A stretch of DNA of 43,839 nucleotides from Gloeomargarita lithophora Alchichica-D10 (GCF_001870225.1 NZ_CP017675.1:2479360-2523198); one strand, 5' to 3'; counted from the first letter of the stretch, positions 1-7,529 are shown. The notes: generated from the sequence alone by a model not told the origin. Numbers and translations: made by a program.

Positions 1-1
1 T

Positions 2-106
2 AGAGATGTGGATTTAGTTGAACGTGAAAGTATAGAAAAAAGTCACAATTATCTGCGTAAAGAGGAAATTTTAGGCTCTTTGCAGGTGATTTATGCTACC
101 TCGTGA
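2..106 (+). CDS. C-terminal end of a possible nucleotidyltransferase-type protein (partial)
   Basis: An open frame enters from the left edge and stops at 104-106, giving 34 residues that start RDVDLVER and end with LGSLQVIYATS. The D-V-D-L-V stretch and the tail ending in an I-Y pair resemble the C-terminus of MntA-like minimal nucleotidyltransferase antitoxins. This is inferred from a short fragment only. The gene lies just before the repeat array and close to other toxin-antitoxin remnants, which fits, but an unrelated protein is possible. Confidence 0.3.
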   Translation, partial: RDVDLVERESIEKSHNYLRKEEILGSLQVIYATS

Positions 107-115
107 GCGTAACTA

Positions 116-503
116 TAGCAATATGACACGATTTACGGGCAGAAATTCCGCAGAACCAAGTACAGGGGCAATACTCCTGCGACCGCTGTTCAAAATTGAA
201 TTAGGATTGCTATAGCAATATGACACGATTTACGGACAGAAATTCCGCAGAACCAAGTACAGGGGCAATACTCCTGCGACCGCTGTTCAAAATTGAATTA
301 GGATTGCTATAGCAATATGACACGATTTACGGGCAGAAATTCCGCAGAACCAAGTACAGGGGCAATACTCCTGCGACCGCTGTTCAAAATTGAATTAGGA
401 TTGCTATAGCAATATGACACGATTTACGGACAGAAATTCCGCAGAACCAAGTACGGGGGCGGCGCCCCTGCGACCGCTATTCTAAAACCAATTAAGATTG
501 CTA
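116..503. mobile_element. Tandem array of four 97-bp family A miniature elements
   Basis: Four head-to-tail units (116-212, 213-309, 310-406, 407-503) total exactly 388 bp. Each starts TAGCAAT and ends ATTGCTA, which are inverted repeats. The whole block is flanked by one TA on each side (114-115, 504-505). Units 1 and 3 are identical, unit 2 differs by a single G-to-A, and unit 4 shares that A but differs in its right half. Inner junctions read ATTGCTA-TAGCAAT with no extra TA. No protein is encoded. This looks like a MITE that was amplified in tandem after one TA-targeted insertion. Confidence 0.9.
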
Positions 504-599
504 TAGTTTTTGCTCAGCCACTGTTGCAACTTCATGCCCCGCTTGTCGTAGCAAACGTGCGCCCCTCTGTCCCAAATTTTCATCAAGCTTCAACCTCAC
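501..599 (-). pseudogene. Truncated DUF5615 PIN-like toxin
   Basis: A 32-codon frame starts with GTG overlapping the stop of the upstream DUF433 gene (ATGTGA). The peptide begins VRLKLDENLGQRGARLLRQA and continues GHEVATVAEQKL, the N-terminus of DUF5615 PIN-like proteins, which are normally about 110-120 residues and partner DUF433 proteins. The stop TAG is formed by the end of the repeat array. Removing the array and one TA adds only five codons before another stop, so the array alone did not truncate the gene. It keeps the first acidic residue of a PIN-like fold but should be inactive. Confidence 0.75.
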
Positions 600-844
600 A
601 TGAGCTTCTCCATCGGAATATCAACATACCGTTCGCGGGACATTTCAGCCCCATAAGCAATACAGGCATAAATATCTTGGGCTTCTAACTGGGGATAGTC
701 TTCTAACAACTCTGGAATGCTCATACCACTAGCAAGAAAATCCAGAATGAGCGAAACCCAAATGCGATGTCCCTTAATACAAGGCTTACCAAAGCAAATA
801 TGGGGGTTGATCGAAATTCGAGAGAGTAAATCCTGCCGATTCAC
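596..844 (-). CDS. DUF433 family antitoxin-like protein
   Basis: 82 residues matching DUF433: an N-terminal segment with ISINPHICFGKPCIKGHRI, then a helical part with FLASGMSIPELLEDYPQL and a tail with DIYACIAYGAE. DUF433 proteins are small winged-helix-like proteins commonly found as the antitoxin-like partner of DUF5615 PIN-like toxins. The start is GTG at 844 with a GGGAAAAG stretch upstream. The next gene on the strand is the truncated DUF5615 partner, overlapping by four bases, so this antitoxin is now effectively an orphan. The family assignment is firm; DNA binding and neutralisation are inferred from the family. Confidence 0.85.
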   Translation of the reverse strand: MNRQDLLSRISINPHICFGKPCIKGHRIWVSLILDFLASGMSIPELLEDYPQLEAQDIYACIAYGAEMSRERYVDIPMEKLM

Positions 845-877
845 AATCTTTTCCCAATAAGTTCACTTCAATTTTAA

Positions 878-885
878 GCGATCGC
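878..885. repeat. HIP1 octamer GCGATCGC
   Basis: An exact GCGATCGC palindrome 8 bp upstream of the PIN remnant. HIP1 is highly over-represented in many cyanobacterial genomes. Here it was found only three times, the other two inside the AlbA/HATPase gene at 43178 and 43567. Confidence 0.9.
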
Positions 886-892
886 TATTTCT

Positions 893-1045
893 ATGCCAAC
901 CCGTAAGATTTTTCTCGATACCAGCTATTTGCTTGCATTGGAGTGGGAAAATGACCAAAATGCTCCACCTGATTTAGGGGCGCGGGGAAATGGGGGAAAG
1001 AAGCTACTTCACTCGGATTCAACTGTACTTTATTTAGGAGTTTAA
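893..1045 (+). pseudogene. PIN-domain toxin N-terminal remnant
   Basis: A 50-codon frame opens with MPTRKIFLDTSYLLALEWEN followed by DQNAP. This is the typical first strand and helix of a VapC-like PIN domain, with the first catalytic Asp in FLDTSYLLA. After about residue 24 the family resemblance ends and the frame runs through unrelated codons to a stop at 1043-1045. Complete PIN proteins of this type have about 130-150 residues, so the catalytic core is gone. A HIP1 octamer lies just upstream (878-885). No cognate antitoxin is visible next to it. Confidence 0.7.
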
Positions 1046-1048
1046 CCA

Positions 1049-1321
1049 ATGAAAATACCTACGGTAAGTGCCCGAAAACTTCGTTCTCTTGCTTTTCATT
1101 CCCACCGTTGGCTGGGCTTAGTTGGTGGCCTATTGCTATGTATTGCTGGGCTAACAGGTGCAGTGCTGGTGTTTTGGCATGAAATTGACCATTGGGTTAT
1201 CGCCCAGCGATTTGGTCAGGTTATTCGTATAGGTGAACCCGTAGCAGTTGCCGCAATTGCTGACAGGATAAAATCTGCCTATAGCAATCCCACCCAATTG
1301 GCGTTAGCCTGCGTGCCGTAG
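1049..1321 (+). pseudogene. Truncated PepSY-associated transmembrane protein
   Basis: The start ATG at 1049 follows a good ribosome site (AGGAG at 1036-1040). The first 75 residues contain HRWLGLVGG, LLLCIAGLTGAVLVFWHEID and an amphipathic stretch, the first membrane helix of PepSY_TM (iron-regulated inner-membrane) proteins, which normally have 350-500 residues and four or more helices. The frame runs into a family A repeat end at 1282 and stops at 1319-1321, the last residues being coded by the repeat. The rest of the gene is not visible downstream. The product would be a single-helix fragment, so the gene is called broken. Confidence 0.8.
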
Positions 1322-1375
1322 GCATACAGAAATCCCACAGAACCAACTACAGGGGCAATACTCCTGCGACCTATT
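1282..1375. mobile_element. Degenerate family A element, one end only
   Basis: The block starts TAGCAATCCCACCC directly after a TA (1280-1281) and is the reverse complement of the right end of the complete element at 4986-5149, including GGCGTTAGCCTGCGTGCCG. It then passes into the shared core (CACAGAACCAACTACAGGGG). The opposite terminal repeat is missing. It interrupts the PepSY gene. Confidence 0.75.
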
Positions 1376-1412
1376 TTTAGAGATGTCCATTTGATTTATA
1401 AATTCTGATACT

Positions 1413-1437
1413 CCCCTCTCCTGTTTTAGGAGAGGGG
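1413..1437. repeat. Perfect 10-bp hairpin in CCCCTCTCCT repeat
   Basis: CCCCTCTCCT (1413-1422) and AGGAGAGGGG (1428-1437) form a perfect stem with loop GTTTT. The surrounding stretch AGAGGGGCAGGGGGTGAGGT is a commonly dispersed cyanobacterial intergenic repeat. There is no U-run on either side, so it is not a clear terminator. The rest of 1438-1596 shows no gene I can support. Confidence 0.6.
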
Positions 1438-1596
1438 CAGGGGGTGAGGTCAAATTCTCCAGTAGGAAGGGAGCAAAAAAAGCGGCAGGGCGTGAAGTCA
1501 GTCTCCCATATTGCAAAATGTAAACGAAATTTACCCATCACTTTGGAGGCTTAGACTACGCTTAATAAAGTAGCTAACTCAAGGGGGCTTGGGCAG

Positions 1597-4500
1597 TTGA
1601 AAAGGACATCGGTAGTGAAATTGTGCCGTCAAATGACCCTCCAAATCCAGGCGGGGGCGGCGGTAGATGGCGTTTTGCAGTCTGTATTGACGCAAATTCA
1701 ACCGGCCTGGAAAGCGCACCATATTTCCCTCTACCGGGGTCAGCAAAAGCTACTAACCGCCGGGGAACCTGCGGGGAATGTGCCATTACCCAATACCTGG
1801 CAAGTGCAGAAAATTCCAAGTGAATCCGGGGAAACCTGGTGTTGGCCGGTGCTGGTGCGTCAGCAGGGGTGGGGCTGGTTGGTAGGCCATTGGGATACCA
1901 GCCCCAGAAAAAAAATTGTGCCCCAGGGGGAATTATTGACCGCCCATATCGGTTTGATTATTCAGGCATCCCCAGCCTCAAATTATCCTTTGCCCCTGCC
2001 CACCACCGAGGAGGAACCCTATCAATTTTTGCTCAATGTTTTACCGATTGGTATTGCGATAACCAATGCGGCGGGCAGTTGTATTTATGTGAATGAATAT
2101 CTCAGCCAACAGTTGTGGCAAATGCCCTCCGATGAAATGCTGGGATGGAATTGGACAGATGCGATCCACCCCGATGACCGGGAACAGGTAACCCAATCCT
2201 GGCAACGGGCGATTGATACACCAATCCACGAATACGCAGAAGAATATCGCCTGCAACGCCGGGATGGTGCGGTAATTTGGGTACGGGATCAGGCGCTGGT
2301 GTTACGCAATCCTCATGGGGATATAGCGGGTTTTATTTGTATATCTACAGATATTACCGAGGCGAAAAACCTCCAGACCAGGCTGACCACAAGTGAACAA
2401 AAATATCGCCAGATTGTAAACTATCAAACGGATTTTTTAGCCTATTCTTTACCAGATGGAACAGTTACATTCGCCAACCCATACCTCTACCAATGCTTGG
2501 GCTATAATATCAAACAAGAAGAAATAATTGGCTTAACTTGGGAACAGGCGATTCCAGATGCAGAAGATTTGCAAATTTTAGCGCAAAAAATCCAAGAAAT
2601 TACCCCTCAAAATCCTATTTTCACCCACACGAATCCGATCCGGGGTAAACAGGGTCAAATTTTGTATGCGGAATGGATCAATCTGGGGGTTTTTGATGAA
2701 CAGGGTACATTATTAATGATTCAATCCATTGGCCGAGATATTACCCTATTACGGCAGAAAGAATCAGAATTGCGGGAAAGTCAACAACAATTTGCCACCC
2801 TACTCCAAAATATGCCGGGGATGGTCTATCGTTATCACCCCGCTACCGATGAGCAACCCCATCGCTTTAGCTATGTGAGTGACTATGCTGAAGAAATCTT
2901 TGAACTGAAACCAGCACAAATCATGGAAAATCCAACAATGGTTTGGATGAATTTTACGCATCCAGAGGATTTGAATTTGTTACTCACTTCGATTCAAGAA
3001 GCAGTTTCCCAATCTGCACCTTGGCATTGTCAATGGCGTACAATCACCCCTACAGGAAAATTGAAATGGCTAGAAGGACGTTCCCAGATGCGTCAGGATC
3101 ACAAGGAAGCATTTTGGGATGGGATTGTTATGGATATTACTAAACTCAAAAACACAGAATTAGCTCTCGCAGAAAACCAAAAATTACTGGAAAATATCCT
3201 CACCAATTTACCCATAACCATCTGGCGGTATCAGCTTTGGCCCGATGGCCGGGAGGCTTTGCCTTATGTGAGTACCGGGTCTGGGGATTTGTATGGTATT
3301 CCCTCAGAACAGGCACAGCAAAATGTACAAGCTTTATGGGATTTGGTCGTTCCCGAAGATGTACCCCGTATCCGTGCGTCAACGGCAGAGTCCCAGCAGA
3401 ATTTAACCCTTTGGCAGGCGGAATTTCGCATCGTCACCCCCCAAGGCGAATGTAAATGGTTGCGGGGGCAAGGTCAACCCCAACGACAACCCGATGGCAG
3501 TACGGTCTGGGATTCCATAATGATAGACATCACCCCGCGCAAGCAAGCGGAAATAGCTCTCAACCACTGGAATCAAGAATTAGAACAACGCATTCAAGAA
3601 CGTACTTTTATCCTCCAAAAACAAGCCCAGTCGGAAGGTTTATTACGTTTAATTATTGAAACCATCTATGAATCATCTGATATTACAAAAACCTTGCCTA
3701 TTGTCCTCGATGAAACCCGTGCTACCCTCGCCTGTGACCGGCTGGTGGTCTATCAATTTAACCCCGATTGGACGGGCTATTTTTTGGCCGAATCCGTAGC
3801 AGATGGCTGGGTATCGGTGGTGAATGGAGCTATGACCACCCTCTCTGACCATTGTTTAGAGGAAACCCAAGGCGGGCGGTTTCAACAGCATTATATTTTG
3901 GTGAGTAATGACATTTACCAATCCGGGTTTAGCCCCTGCCATATCGCCCTCCTAGAGCAATTTCAAGCCCGTGCCCACATCATCGTTCCGATCTTTTTAG
4001 AACAAAAACTCTGGGGTCTTTTGGCCGCTTACCAAAACGATGCGCCCCGCATTTGGCAAACCAATGAAATAGAGACTCTCAAACACGTTGGTTTACACTT
4101 GGCGATTGCTTTGCGTCAAGCGGAATTATACAAAACCAGCCAAGCCCAGGTCGTTGAACTGCAAAAATTAAACCAACTCAAGGATGAATTTCTCAGCACC
4201 GTTTCCCACGAATTGCGCTCCCCTATGCACAATATCGGCATGGCGATCAAAATGCTAGAGTTGCGTTTGCAAAAATCAGGGGTTTTAGAAAATTCAGAAT
4301 TGGGCATCGAACGCTATCTGGATATTCTTAAATCCGCAACCCAACGGGAAACCGAGCTTATTAATGATTTGTTAGATTTAGCTCGATTAAATGCCGATGC
4401 GGTTGATCTGATATTTGCGCCGGTGGATATTCAGCAAATTTTGAGTAAACTTTTACCAGCAATTACCGAGCGTACCTGCGACCAAAATCAACACCTGAAC

Positions 4501-4890
4501 CTACAATTACCAGAACATTTGTGCCCCATAGAAACCCATGCGGATTCCCTAGAGCGCATCCTGCAAGAACTGTTGCACAATGCCTGCAAATATACCCCCA
4601 AAGAGGAAACTATTACCCTAGCAATTGACTGCGAATCCGAAAATTATTATCAATTTCAAGTGATCAACACCGGGGTTGCCATCCCCCCAGAGGAACGGGA
4701 TCGCGTATTTGATAACTTTTATCGCATCCCCAACCATGACCCTTGGCAATACGGGGGCACGGGTTTAGGCTTGGCTTTAGTGAAAAAATTGGTAGAGCGA
4801 TTGCACGGAGAAATTCATTTGATTAGCCAAAATAATAGTACCGAATTTCGGGTGAACCTACCCATTAGTTCTCCTACAAAAGGAAGATAA
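1597..4890 (+). CDS. Multi-PAS/GAF sensor histidine kinase, candidate cyanobacteriochrome
   Basis: 1097 residues. Order seen: an N-terminal GAF-like region (about 1-140), four PAS/PAC units (about 145-265, 266-390, 395-520, 525-655), a coiled coil, a phytochrome-type GAF (about 675-835), HisKA with the phospho-His at 871 in SHELRSP, and HATPase_c with N, G1 (GVAIPPEERDRVF) and GGTGLGLALVKK. The GAF keeps a Cys-His pair (781-782, SPCHIALL), where cyanobacteriochromes attach bilin, and has D-H-C-L at 751-754, where DXCF-type proteins carry a second Cys. No membrane helix is seen, so it is probably cytoplasmic. The TTG start at 1597 follows AAGGGGG; GTG 1615 or ATG 1633 are alternatives. No response regulator is adjacent. 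Kinase assignment is firm; bilin binding is inference. Confidence 0.9.
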   Translation: MKRTSVVKLCRQMTLQIQAGAAVDGVLQSVLTQIQPAWKAHHISLYRGQQKLLTAGEPAGNVPLPNTWQVQKIPSESGETWCWPVLVRQQGWGWLVGHWDTSPRKKIVPQGELLTAHIGLIIQASPASNYPLPLPTTEEEPYQFLLNVLPIGIAITNAAGSCIYVNEYLSQQLWQMPSDEMLGWNWTDAIHPDDREQVTQSWQRAIDTPIHEYAEEYRLQRRDGAVIWVRDQALVLRNPHGDIAGFICISTDITEAKNLQTRLTTSEQKYRQIVNYQTDFLAYSLPDGTVTFANPYLYQCLGYNIKQEEIIGLTWEQAIPDAEDLQILAQKIQEITPQNPIFTHTNPIRGKQGQILYAEWINLGVFDEQGTLLMIQSIGRDITLLRQKESELRESQQQFATLLQNMPGMVYRYHPATDEQPHRFSYVSDYAEEIFELKPAQIMENPTMVWMNFTHPEDLNLLLTSIQEAVSQSAPWHCQWRTITPTGKLKWLEGRSQMRQDHKEAFWDGIVMDITKLKNTELALAENQKLLENILTNLPITIWRYQLWPDGREALPYVSTGSGDLYGIPSEQAQQNVQALWDLVVPEDVPRIRASTAESQQNLTLWQAEFRIVTPQGECKWLRGQGQPQRQPDGSTVWDSIMIDITPRKQAEIALNHWNQELEQRIQERTFILQKQAQSEGLLRLIIETIYESSDITKTLPIVLDETRATLACDRLVVYQFNPDWTGYFLAESVADGWVSVVNGAMTTLSDHCLEETQGGRFQQHYILVSNDIYQSGFSPCHIALLEQFQARAHIIVPIFLEQKLWGLLAAYQNDAPRIWQTNEIETLKHVGLHLAIALRQAELYKTSQAQVVELQKLNQLKDEFLSTVSHELRSPMHNIGMAIKMLELRLQKSGVLENSELGIERYLDILKSATQRETELINDLLDLARLNADAVDLIFAPVDIQQILSKLLPAITERTCDQNQHLNLQLPEHLCPIETHADSLERILQELLHNACKYTPKEETITLAIDCESENYYQFQVINTGVAIPPEERDRVFDNFYRIPNHDPWQYGGTGLGLALVKKLVERLHGEIHLISQNNSTEFRVNLPISSPTKGR

Positions 4891-4924
4891 TTTCTCTATC
4901 ACTCCGGCTGAATATGAGGTACGG

Positions 4925-4944
4925 GCAAGGGGCTTAAGCCTCTT
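4925..4944. terminator. Near-perfect 20-bp palindrome, possible terminator
   Basis: CAAGGGGCTTAAGCCTCTTG is self-complementary apart from one pair and is followed by TTTTG. It lies 35 bp after the kinase stop. A related palindrome occurs at 29072-29091 followed by the same TTTTGCA, so this may be a dispersed repeat that also ends transcription. Confidence 0.5.
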
Positions 4945-4985
4945 GTTTTGCAGGGATACCGCCCCGTAATTGGTTCTCAGTACTA

Positions 4986-5149
4986 TAGCAATTCTCACTG
5001 AGTATAGCTACGCCACGCTAATGCCTACGCCACGCTATCGCTAACGCTATGAGAATAGCGGTCGCAGGGGGGCACCCCCCGCACTTGGTTCTGTAAAATT
5101 TTTGTATGCCTACGGCACGCAGGCTAACGCCAATCGGGTGGGATTGCTA
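4986..5149. mobile_element. Complete family A element, 164-bp subtype
   Basis: Starts TAGCAATTCTC and ends GGGATTGCTA, with TA on both sides (4984-4985, 5150-5151). It contains the shared core in the orientation GCGGTCGCAGG...CTTGGTTCTG and copies of a CTACGCCACGC motif. It sits just after the 3' end of the mazF-like gene (stop at 5156). No coding capacity. Confidence 0.85.
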
Positions 5150-5155
5150 TAGCAC

Positions 5156-5509
5156 TTATACATCGTATCCTAACGTTACCAACATTACTTCTTCTAGTTG
5201 AGCAATCGTTTCAGCACTAAGTTGACCTAACTTCCGAATTAACCGAGTCTTATCCAGTACTCGAATTTGAAAACACAATGCAACTGAATCCTGTGATAAT
5301 CCACCATCTCCCTGCTCAATCAGTATACAAATCGGTAATGAGGCGCGACGCTGGTTTGTAGTTAGGGGAATTGCAATGATTGTTGTGGAAAACTGAGAGA
5401 CAATATCATTTTGAAAAATGATGACAGGACGAATACCTGCTTGCTCAGAACCTTGAGTAGGATTAAGATTTACCAACCAAACTTCTCCCCGTTTAAGCTG
5501 GTCGGTCAT
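5156..5509 (-). CDS. MazF/PemK family endoribonuclease toxin
   Basis: 117 residues with the MazF fold markers: KRGEVWLVNLNPTQGSEQAG, RPVIIFQND, a central strand TTIIAIPLTTN, and SVALCFQIRVLDKTRL near the end. MazF proteins cut single-stranded mRNA at short motifs. Length is normal for the family, and the Arg (RPVII) and Thr (PLTTN) positions associated with RNA cleavage are present. It overlaps the upstream antitoxin by four bases (ATGA), a usual type II toxin-antitoxin arrangement, and appears to be the only complete toxin gene in the left 7 kb. A family A element follows its stop within 6 bp. Confidence 0.9.
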   Translation of the reverse strand: MTDQLKRGEVWLVNLNPTQGSEQAGIRPVIIFQNDIVSQFSTTIIAIPLTTNQRRASLPICILIEQGDGGLSQDSVALCFQIRVLDKTRLIRKLGQLSAETIAQLEEVMLVTLGYDV

Positions 5510-5742
5510 TGCTGATCTTCCTGAGCAAGCATTATTGCATAATCACCCATTCCAGCTTCAGCAAGTGTACGGTCTTCTTCTGCAAACTCAGTTAAGAGGG
5601 AAGCTAACCGAGCAGGATCGAGAACAAAACGACGGCATTTATCTTGAAATTTGAGGAAGGCAATAAAATCAGCAACTTGTTGAAGTTGCTCGTTGGTGAG
5701 TTGATCAAGGTCTTGCTTAAGAGCTTCGCTAGTGACTGGCAT
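5506..5742 (-). CDS. Antitoxin partner of the MazF-like toxin
   Basis: 78 residues, acidic in its second half (EFAEEDRTLAEAGMGDYA), with an N-terminal helical segment ALKQDLDQLTNEQLQQVADF followed by IAFLKFQ. This resembles small cyanobacterial antitoxins of the DUF2281-like or coiled type rather than the SpoVT/AbrB MazE fold. It precedes the toxin with ATGA overlap, so translation is probably coupled. A TATAAT box (5784-5779) lies about 37 bp upstream. The pairing is inferred from order and overlap; the antitoxin family is not certain. Confidence 0.75.
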   Translation of the reverse strand: MPVTSEALKQDLDQLTNEQLQQVADFIAFLKFQDKCRRFVLDPARLASLLTEFAEEDRTLAEAGMGDYAIMLAQEDQQ

Positions 5743-5778
5743 AACGACGAAATAAAAGGTTTTTTAAGCTGTTACTCT

Positions 5779-5784
5779 ATTATA
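5779..5784 (-). promoter_or_regulatory. -10 box (TATAAT) for the toxin-antitoxin operon
   Basis: An exact TATAAT on the minus strand 37 bp upstream of the antitoxin start. No good -35 hexamer is seen at 16-18 bp. The AT-rich stretch around it would suit antitoxin autoregulation, but no palindromic operator is obvious. Confidence 0.5.
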
Positions 5785-5934
5785 GATAATATGCTTCCAC
5801 TTCACCCCTTACTTTTCCCCGCTTTCCCATCAACTGCCGTCTCACCGTAACCTCACGGTAATTTAACCCCCAAACACCAACAGACAAGCTTTTGGTCACG
5901 TCCCAACCAAGTTCGAGCGGCATAACGATCAAGC

Positions 5935-6015
5935 TCACCGGACGCAGATCACCTTTGCATCATTATCACGGGGATCATTAACGTAGATCAAAATATTAGT
6001 ATCAACGGCGTTCAT
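5935..6015 (-). pseudogene. Truncated VapC-like PIN toxin
   Basis: The frame starts at ATG 6015, overlapping the 3' end of the upstream antitoxin gene, and reads MNAVDTNILIYVNDPRDNDA then KVICVR and stop. The start is a textbook PIN N-terminus (first catalytic Asp in AVDTNILIY). Only 26 of the expected 130 or so residues remain. Downstream, in another frame, GELDRYAARTWLGRDQ can be read to about 5853, but I cannot tie it to the PIN family. The toxin is therefore called broken. Confidence 0.75.
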
Positions 6016-6247
6016 GCAGCATATCCCGTGTGAAATGAGGAGCATTGAGCGGAATCGGATTTTGCTGCATTCGCTCCACTAGAGATTTGAGAAATTGTTT
6101 TTTAACTTCTACACTAGAAAGCAGTGGTGATACAGCGTGGGGAGACTGAACCAACAATTCAACCTCGGTTCCTTCCGGTAACTCGAAAGCTGATTGAAGA
6201 ATGAAAGTGCCGTTACGGTAAATTGCTTTCAGAGCTTGTTGAGGCAT
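6002..6247 (-). CDS. AF2212/DUF104-like antitoxin, orphaned
   Basis: 81 residues from ATG 6247 (MPQQALKAIYRNGTFIL, then LPEGTEVELLVQSP). The basic KAIYRNG strand followed by L-P-E-G-T-E-V-E is the hallmark of the DUF104/AF2212-like antitoxin family, usually encoded before a PIN toxin. GGGAG lies six bases before this start; ATG 6265 (with GAGGG) and ATG 6283 are alternative upstream starts. Its partner is the truncated PIN frame that overlaps its 3' end, so the antitoxin stands alone. A possible remaining role in repression is inference. Confidence 0.75.
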   Translation of the reverse strand: MPQQALKAIYRNGTFILQSAFELPEGTEVELLVQSPHAVSPLLSSVEVKKQFLKSLVERMQQNPIPLNAPHFTRDMLHERR

Positions 6248-6305
6248 AGGAAACTCCCTATTCATCGCTGTACCCTCAAGCATAGTCGATCATGCCCCAC
6301 GCGGT

Positions 6306-6359
6306 GGATTGGTTTGAAATGTAAGGTTTAGAGCTACCAACCCATTTCAAAACCAATCC
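6306..6359. repeat. Inverted repeat with 16-17 bp arms
   Basis: GGATTGGTTTGAAATG (6306-6321) pairs with CATTTCAAAACCAATCC (6343-6359) with one bulged base and a 21-bp loop. It lies upstream of the orphan antitoxin. It could be the ends of a small element or a hairpin; no gene is inside. Confidence 0.6.
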
Positions 6360-6374
6360 TGTTATTTTACATAA

Positions 6375-6513
6375 GGGCACCTCTATAAATAGGCTACGCC
6401 ACGCAAGCCATGAAAATTAGCGGTCGCAGGGCGCAGCCCCGCATTGGTTCCCCAGTATCTTGAGGCGACAACCTTACCCTACTTAGCTATAGTTCAAATA
6501 AATAGAGGTGACC
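6375..6513. mobile_element. Family B miniature element
   Basis: Left end GGGCACCTCTA and right end TAGAGGTGACC are inverted repeats with one mismatch, and a 4-bp ATAA occurs directly on both sides (6371-6374, 6514-6517), a likely target duplication. The inside carries the shared core (GCGGTCGCAGGGCGCAGCCCCGC, read in pieces, then TTGGTTCC). It is non-coding. Between its end and 6717 nothing further was recognised except a weak core relic (ACAGCGGTCACAGG near 6634). Confidence 0.75.
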
Positions 6514-6717
6514 ATAAATGTTGCCGCCGCTCACAAAACTTTATCATTGGACTGTGCCATCACGCTGATGGAAACATCCGATTGAATCATCTATGAAAAT
6601 TTATATTTTGCCACCATATTTGAATCGTAAACAGCGGTCACAGGATACCATTCCATAATGGGTTTTCCTGATTTTCAGGTGATAAGTGTATCCTATTTTG
6701 CCATATTATTATCTAAC

Positions 6718-7179
6718 TCACCTGTCCAATTTGGTGTGCTTGAGCCTCTCATACAACGCAACCGGGAACTCATGTTCGACCCACAGTTCCTTGTACCCCT
6801 GAACCCCGTGCTGGGCAAGAATGCGCTCCAGAGCCATAATAACTTGTTCTTTGACCACCGAGAACGGCGCAGTCCCCGCCGCCGCCACCAGGTACTGATC
6901 GGAGGGGTATATGTCCCAACTTGCCCAATCATCAAACCACCTAACCTCTACCGCCACATCATTCCCACCCACTTGACGTAATACAAAGTGATGCTCTCCT
7001 GGCTCGGACATGAAAATGACAGCCGCCTCTGCCTGACCAGACTCTAATTGCAAAATGGCTTCAGCAAGTTGTTCCAGTGAGTCATGGAGGTACGAAACGG
7101 TCATAACAACTGCACAATCACCTACAGTGACAGTTGCGGTCGCCCACCCGGTTCCATCCAGCACATAGTCAAATTGCAC
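6718..7179 (-). CDS. Hypothetical protein, acidic, 153 residues
   Basis: I do not recognise a named family. The chosen start is GTG 7179, nine bases after GGAGG; TTG 7188 touches that site and is less likely. The protein begins VQFDYVLDGTGWATATVTVG, then a helix (SLEQLAEAILQLESG), strands with EAAVIFMSEPGEHHFVLRQV, an aromatic motif RWFDDWASWD, and a C-terminal helix (VVKEQVIMALERILAQHG). There is no signal peptide or membrane segment, and the fold looks mixed alpha/beta. A short frame ending RRRTILSGG overlaps its 5' end (stop near 7188) and may be the tail of a lost upstream operon partner. An immunity-like role would be speculation. Confidence 0.65.
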   Translation of the reverse strand: MQFDYVLDGTGWATATVTVGDCAVVMTVSYLHDSLEQLAEAILQLESGQAEAAVIFMSEPGEHHFVLRQVGGNDVAVEVRWFDDWASWDIYPSDQYLVAAAGTAPFSVVKEQVIMALERILAQHGVQGYKELWVEHEFPVALYERLKHTKLDR

Positions 7180-7261
7180 CGTTCTCAACCTCCGCTCAGG
7201 ATTGTCCGCCTGCGACTGCCAACGAAATCAGCAAGATTAATGTTAATCAAATCTGGTTTCG

Positions 7262-7361
7262 ATAGTAATCTCATAGTATCTACAAACCAAAATTCTGTGG
7301 AACCAAGGACGAGTATGCCGCCCCTGCGACGGTTAATTTTTCATTCAAATAGGATTGCCAT
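7262..7361. mobile_element. Degenerate family A element
   Basis: The stretch carries the core in recognisable order (ATTCTGTGGAACCAAGGAC, CCGCCCCTGCGACGG, TTCAAATAGGATTGCCATA), matching the 97-bp unit but with several substitutions, including a damaged right end (ATTGCCATA for ATTGCTATA). The left terminal repeat is not recognisable. 7362-7529 is AT-rich and holds only the leader of the next gene. Confidence 0.6.
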
Positions 7362-7529
7362 ATAAACCGACACTAATTATTTCCAATTTATTTTACTTTT
7401 GTGAAATACGCTATCAAAAATGATTAATATAGCCAAGATCATCAGGCAATTTTCCCGTGTACCCAACTAACTTGATGGGATGATTTTTATCCATGTTACG
7501 ATGAGGCTGTCGTATTGGAGGTCATAGCC

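Noticed and set aside
116-503. CRISPR-like array
   Set aside because: Units are adjacent 97-bp copies with inverted terminal repeats and no variable spacers; they are mobile elements.
5935-5950. Programmed frameshift joining the PIN start to the frame GELDRYAARTW
   Set aside because: The second frame does not resemble the PIN core and no slippery sequence is present; truncation is simpler.
6658-6981. Plus-strand 107-residue frame
   Set aside because: It is antisense to the hypothetical gene at 6718-7179, has low-complexity Pro/Arg composition and no ribosome site.
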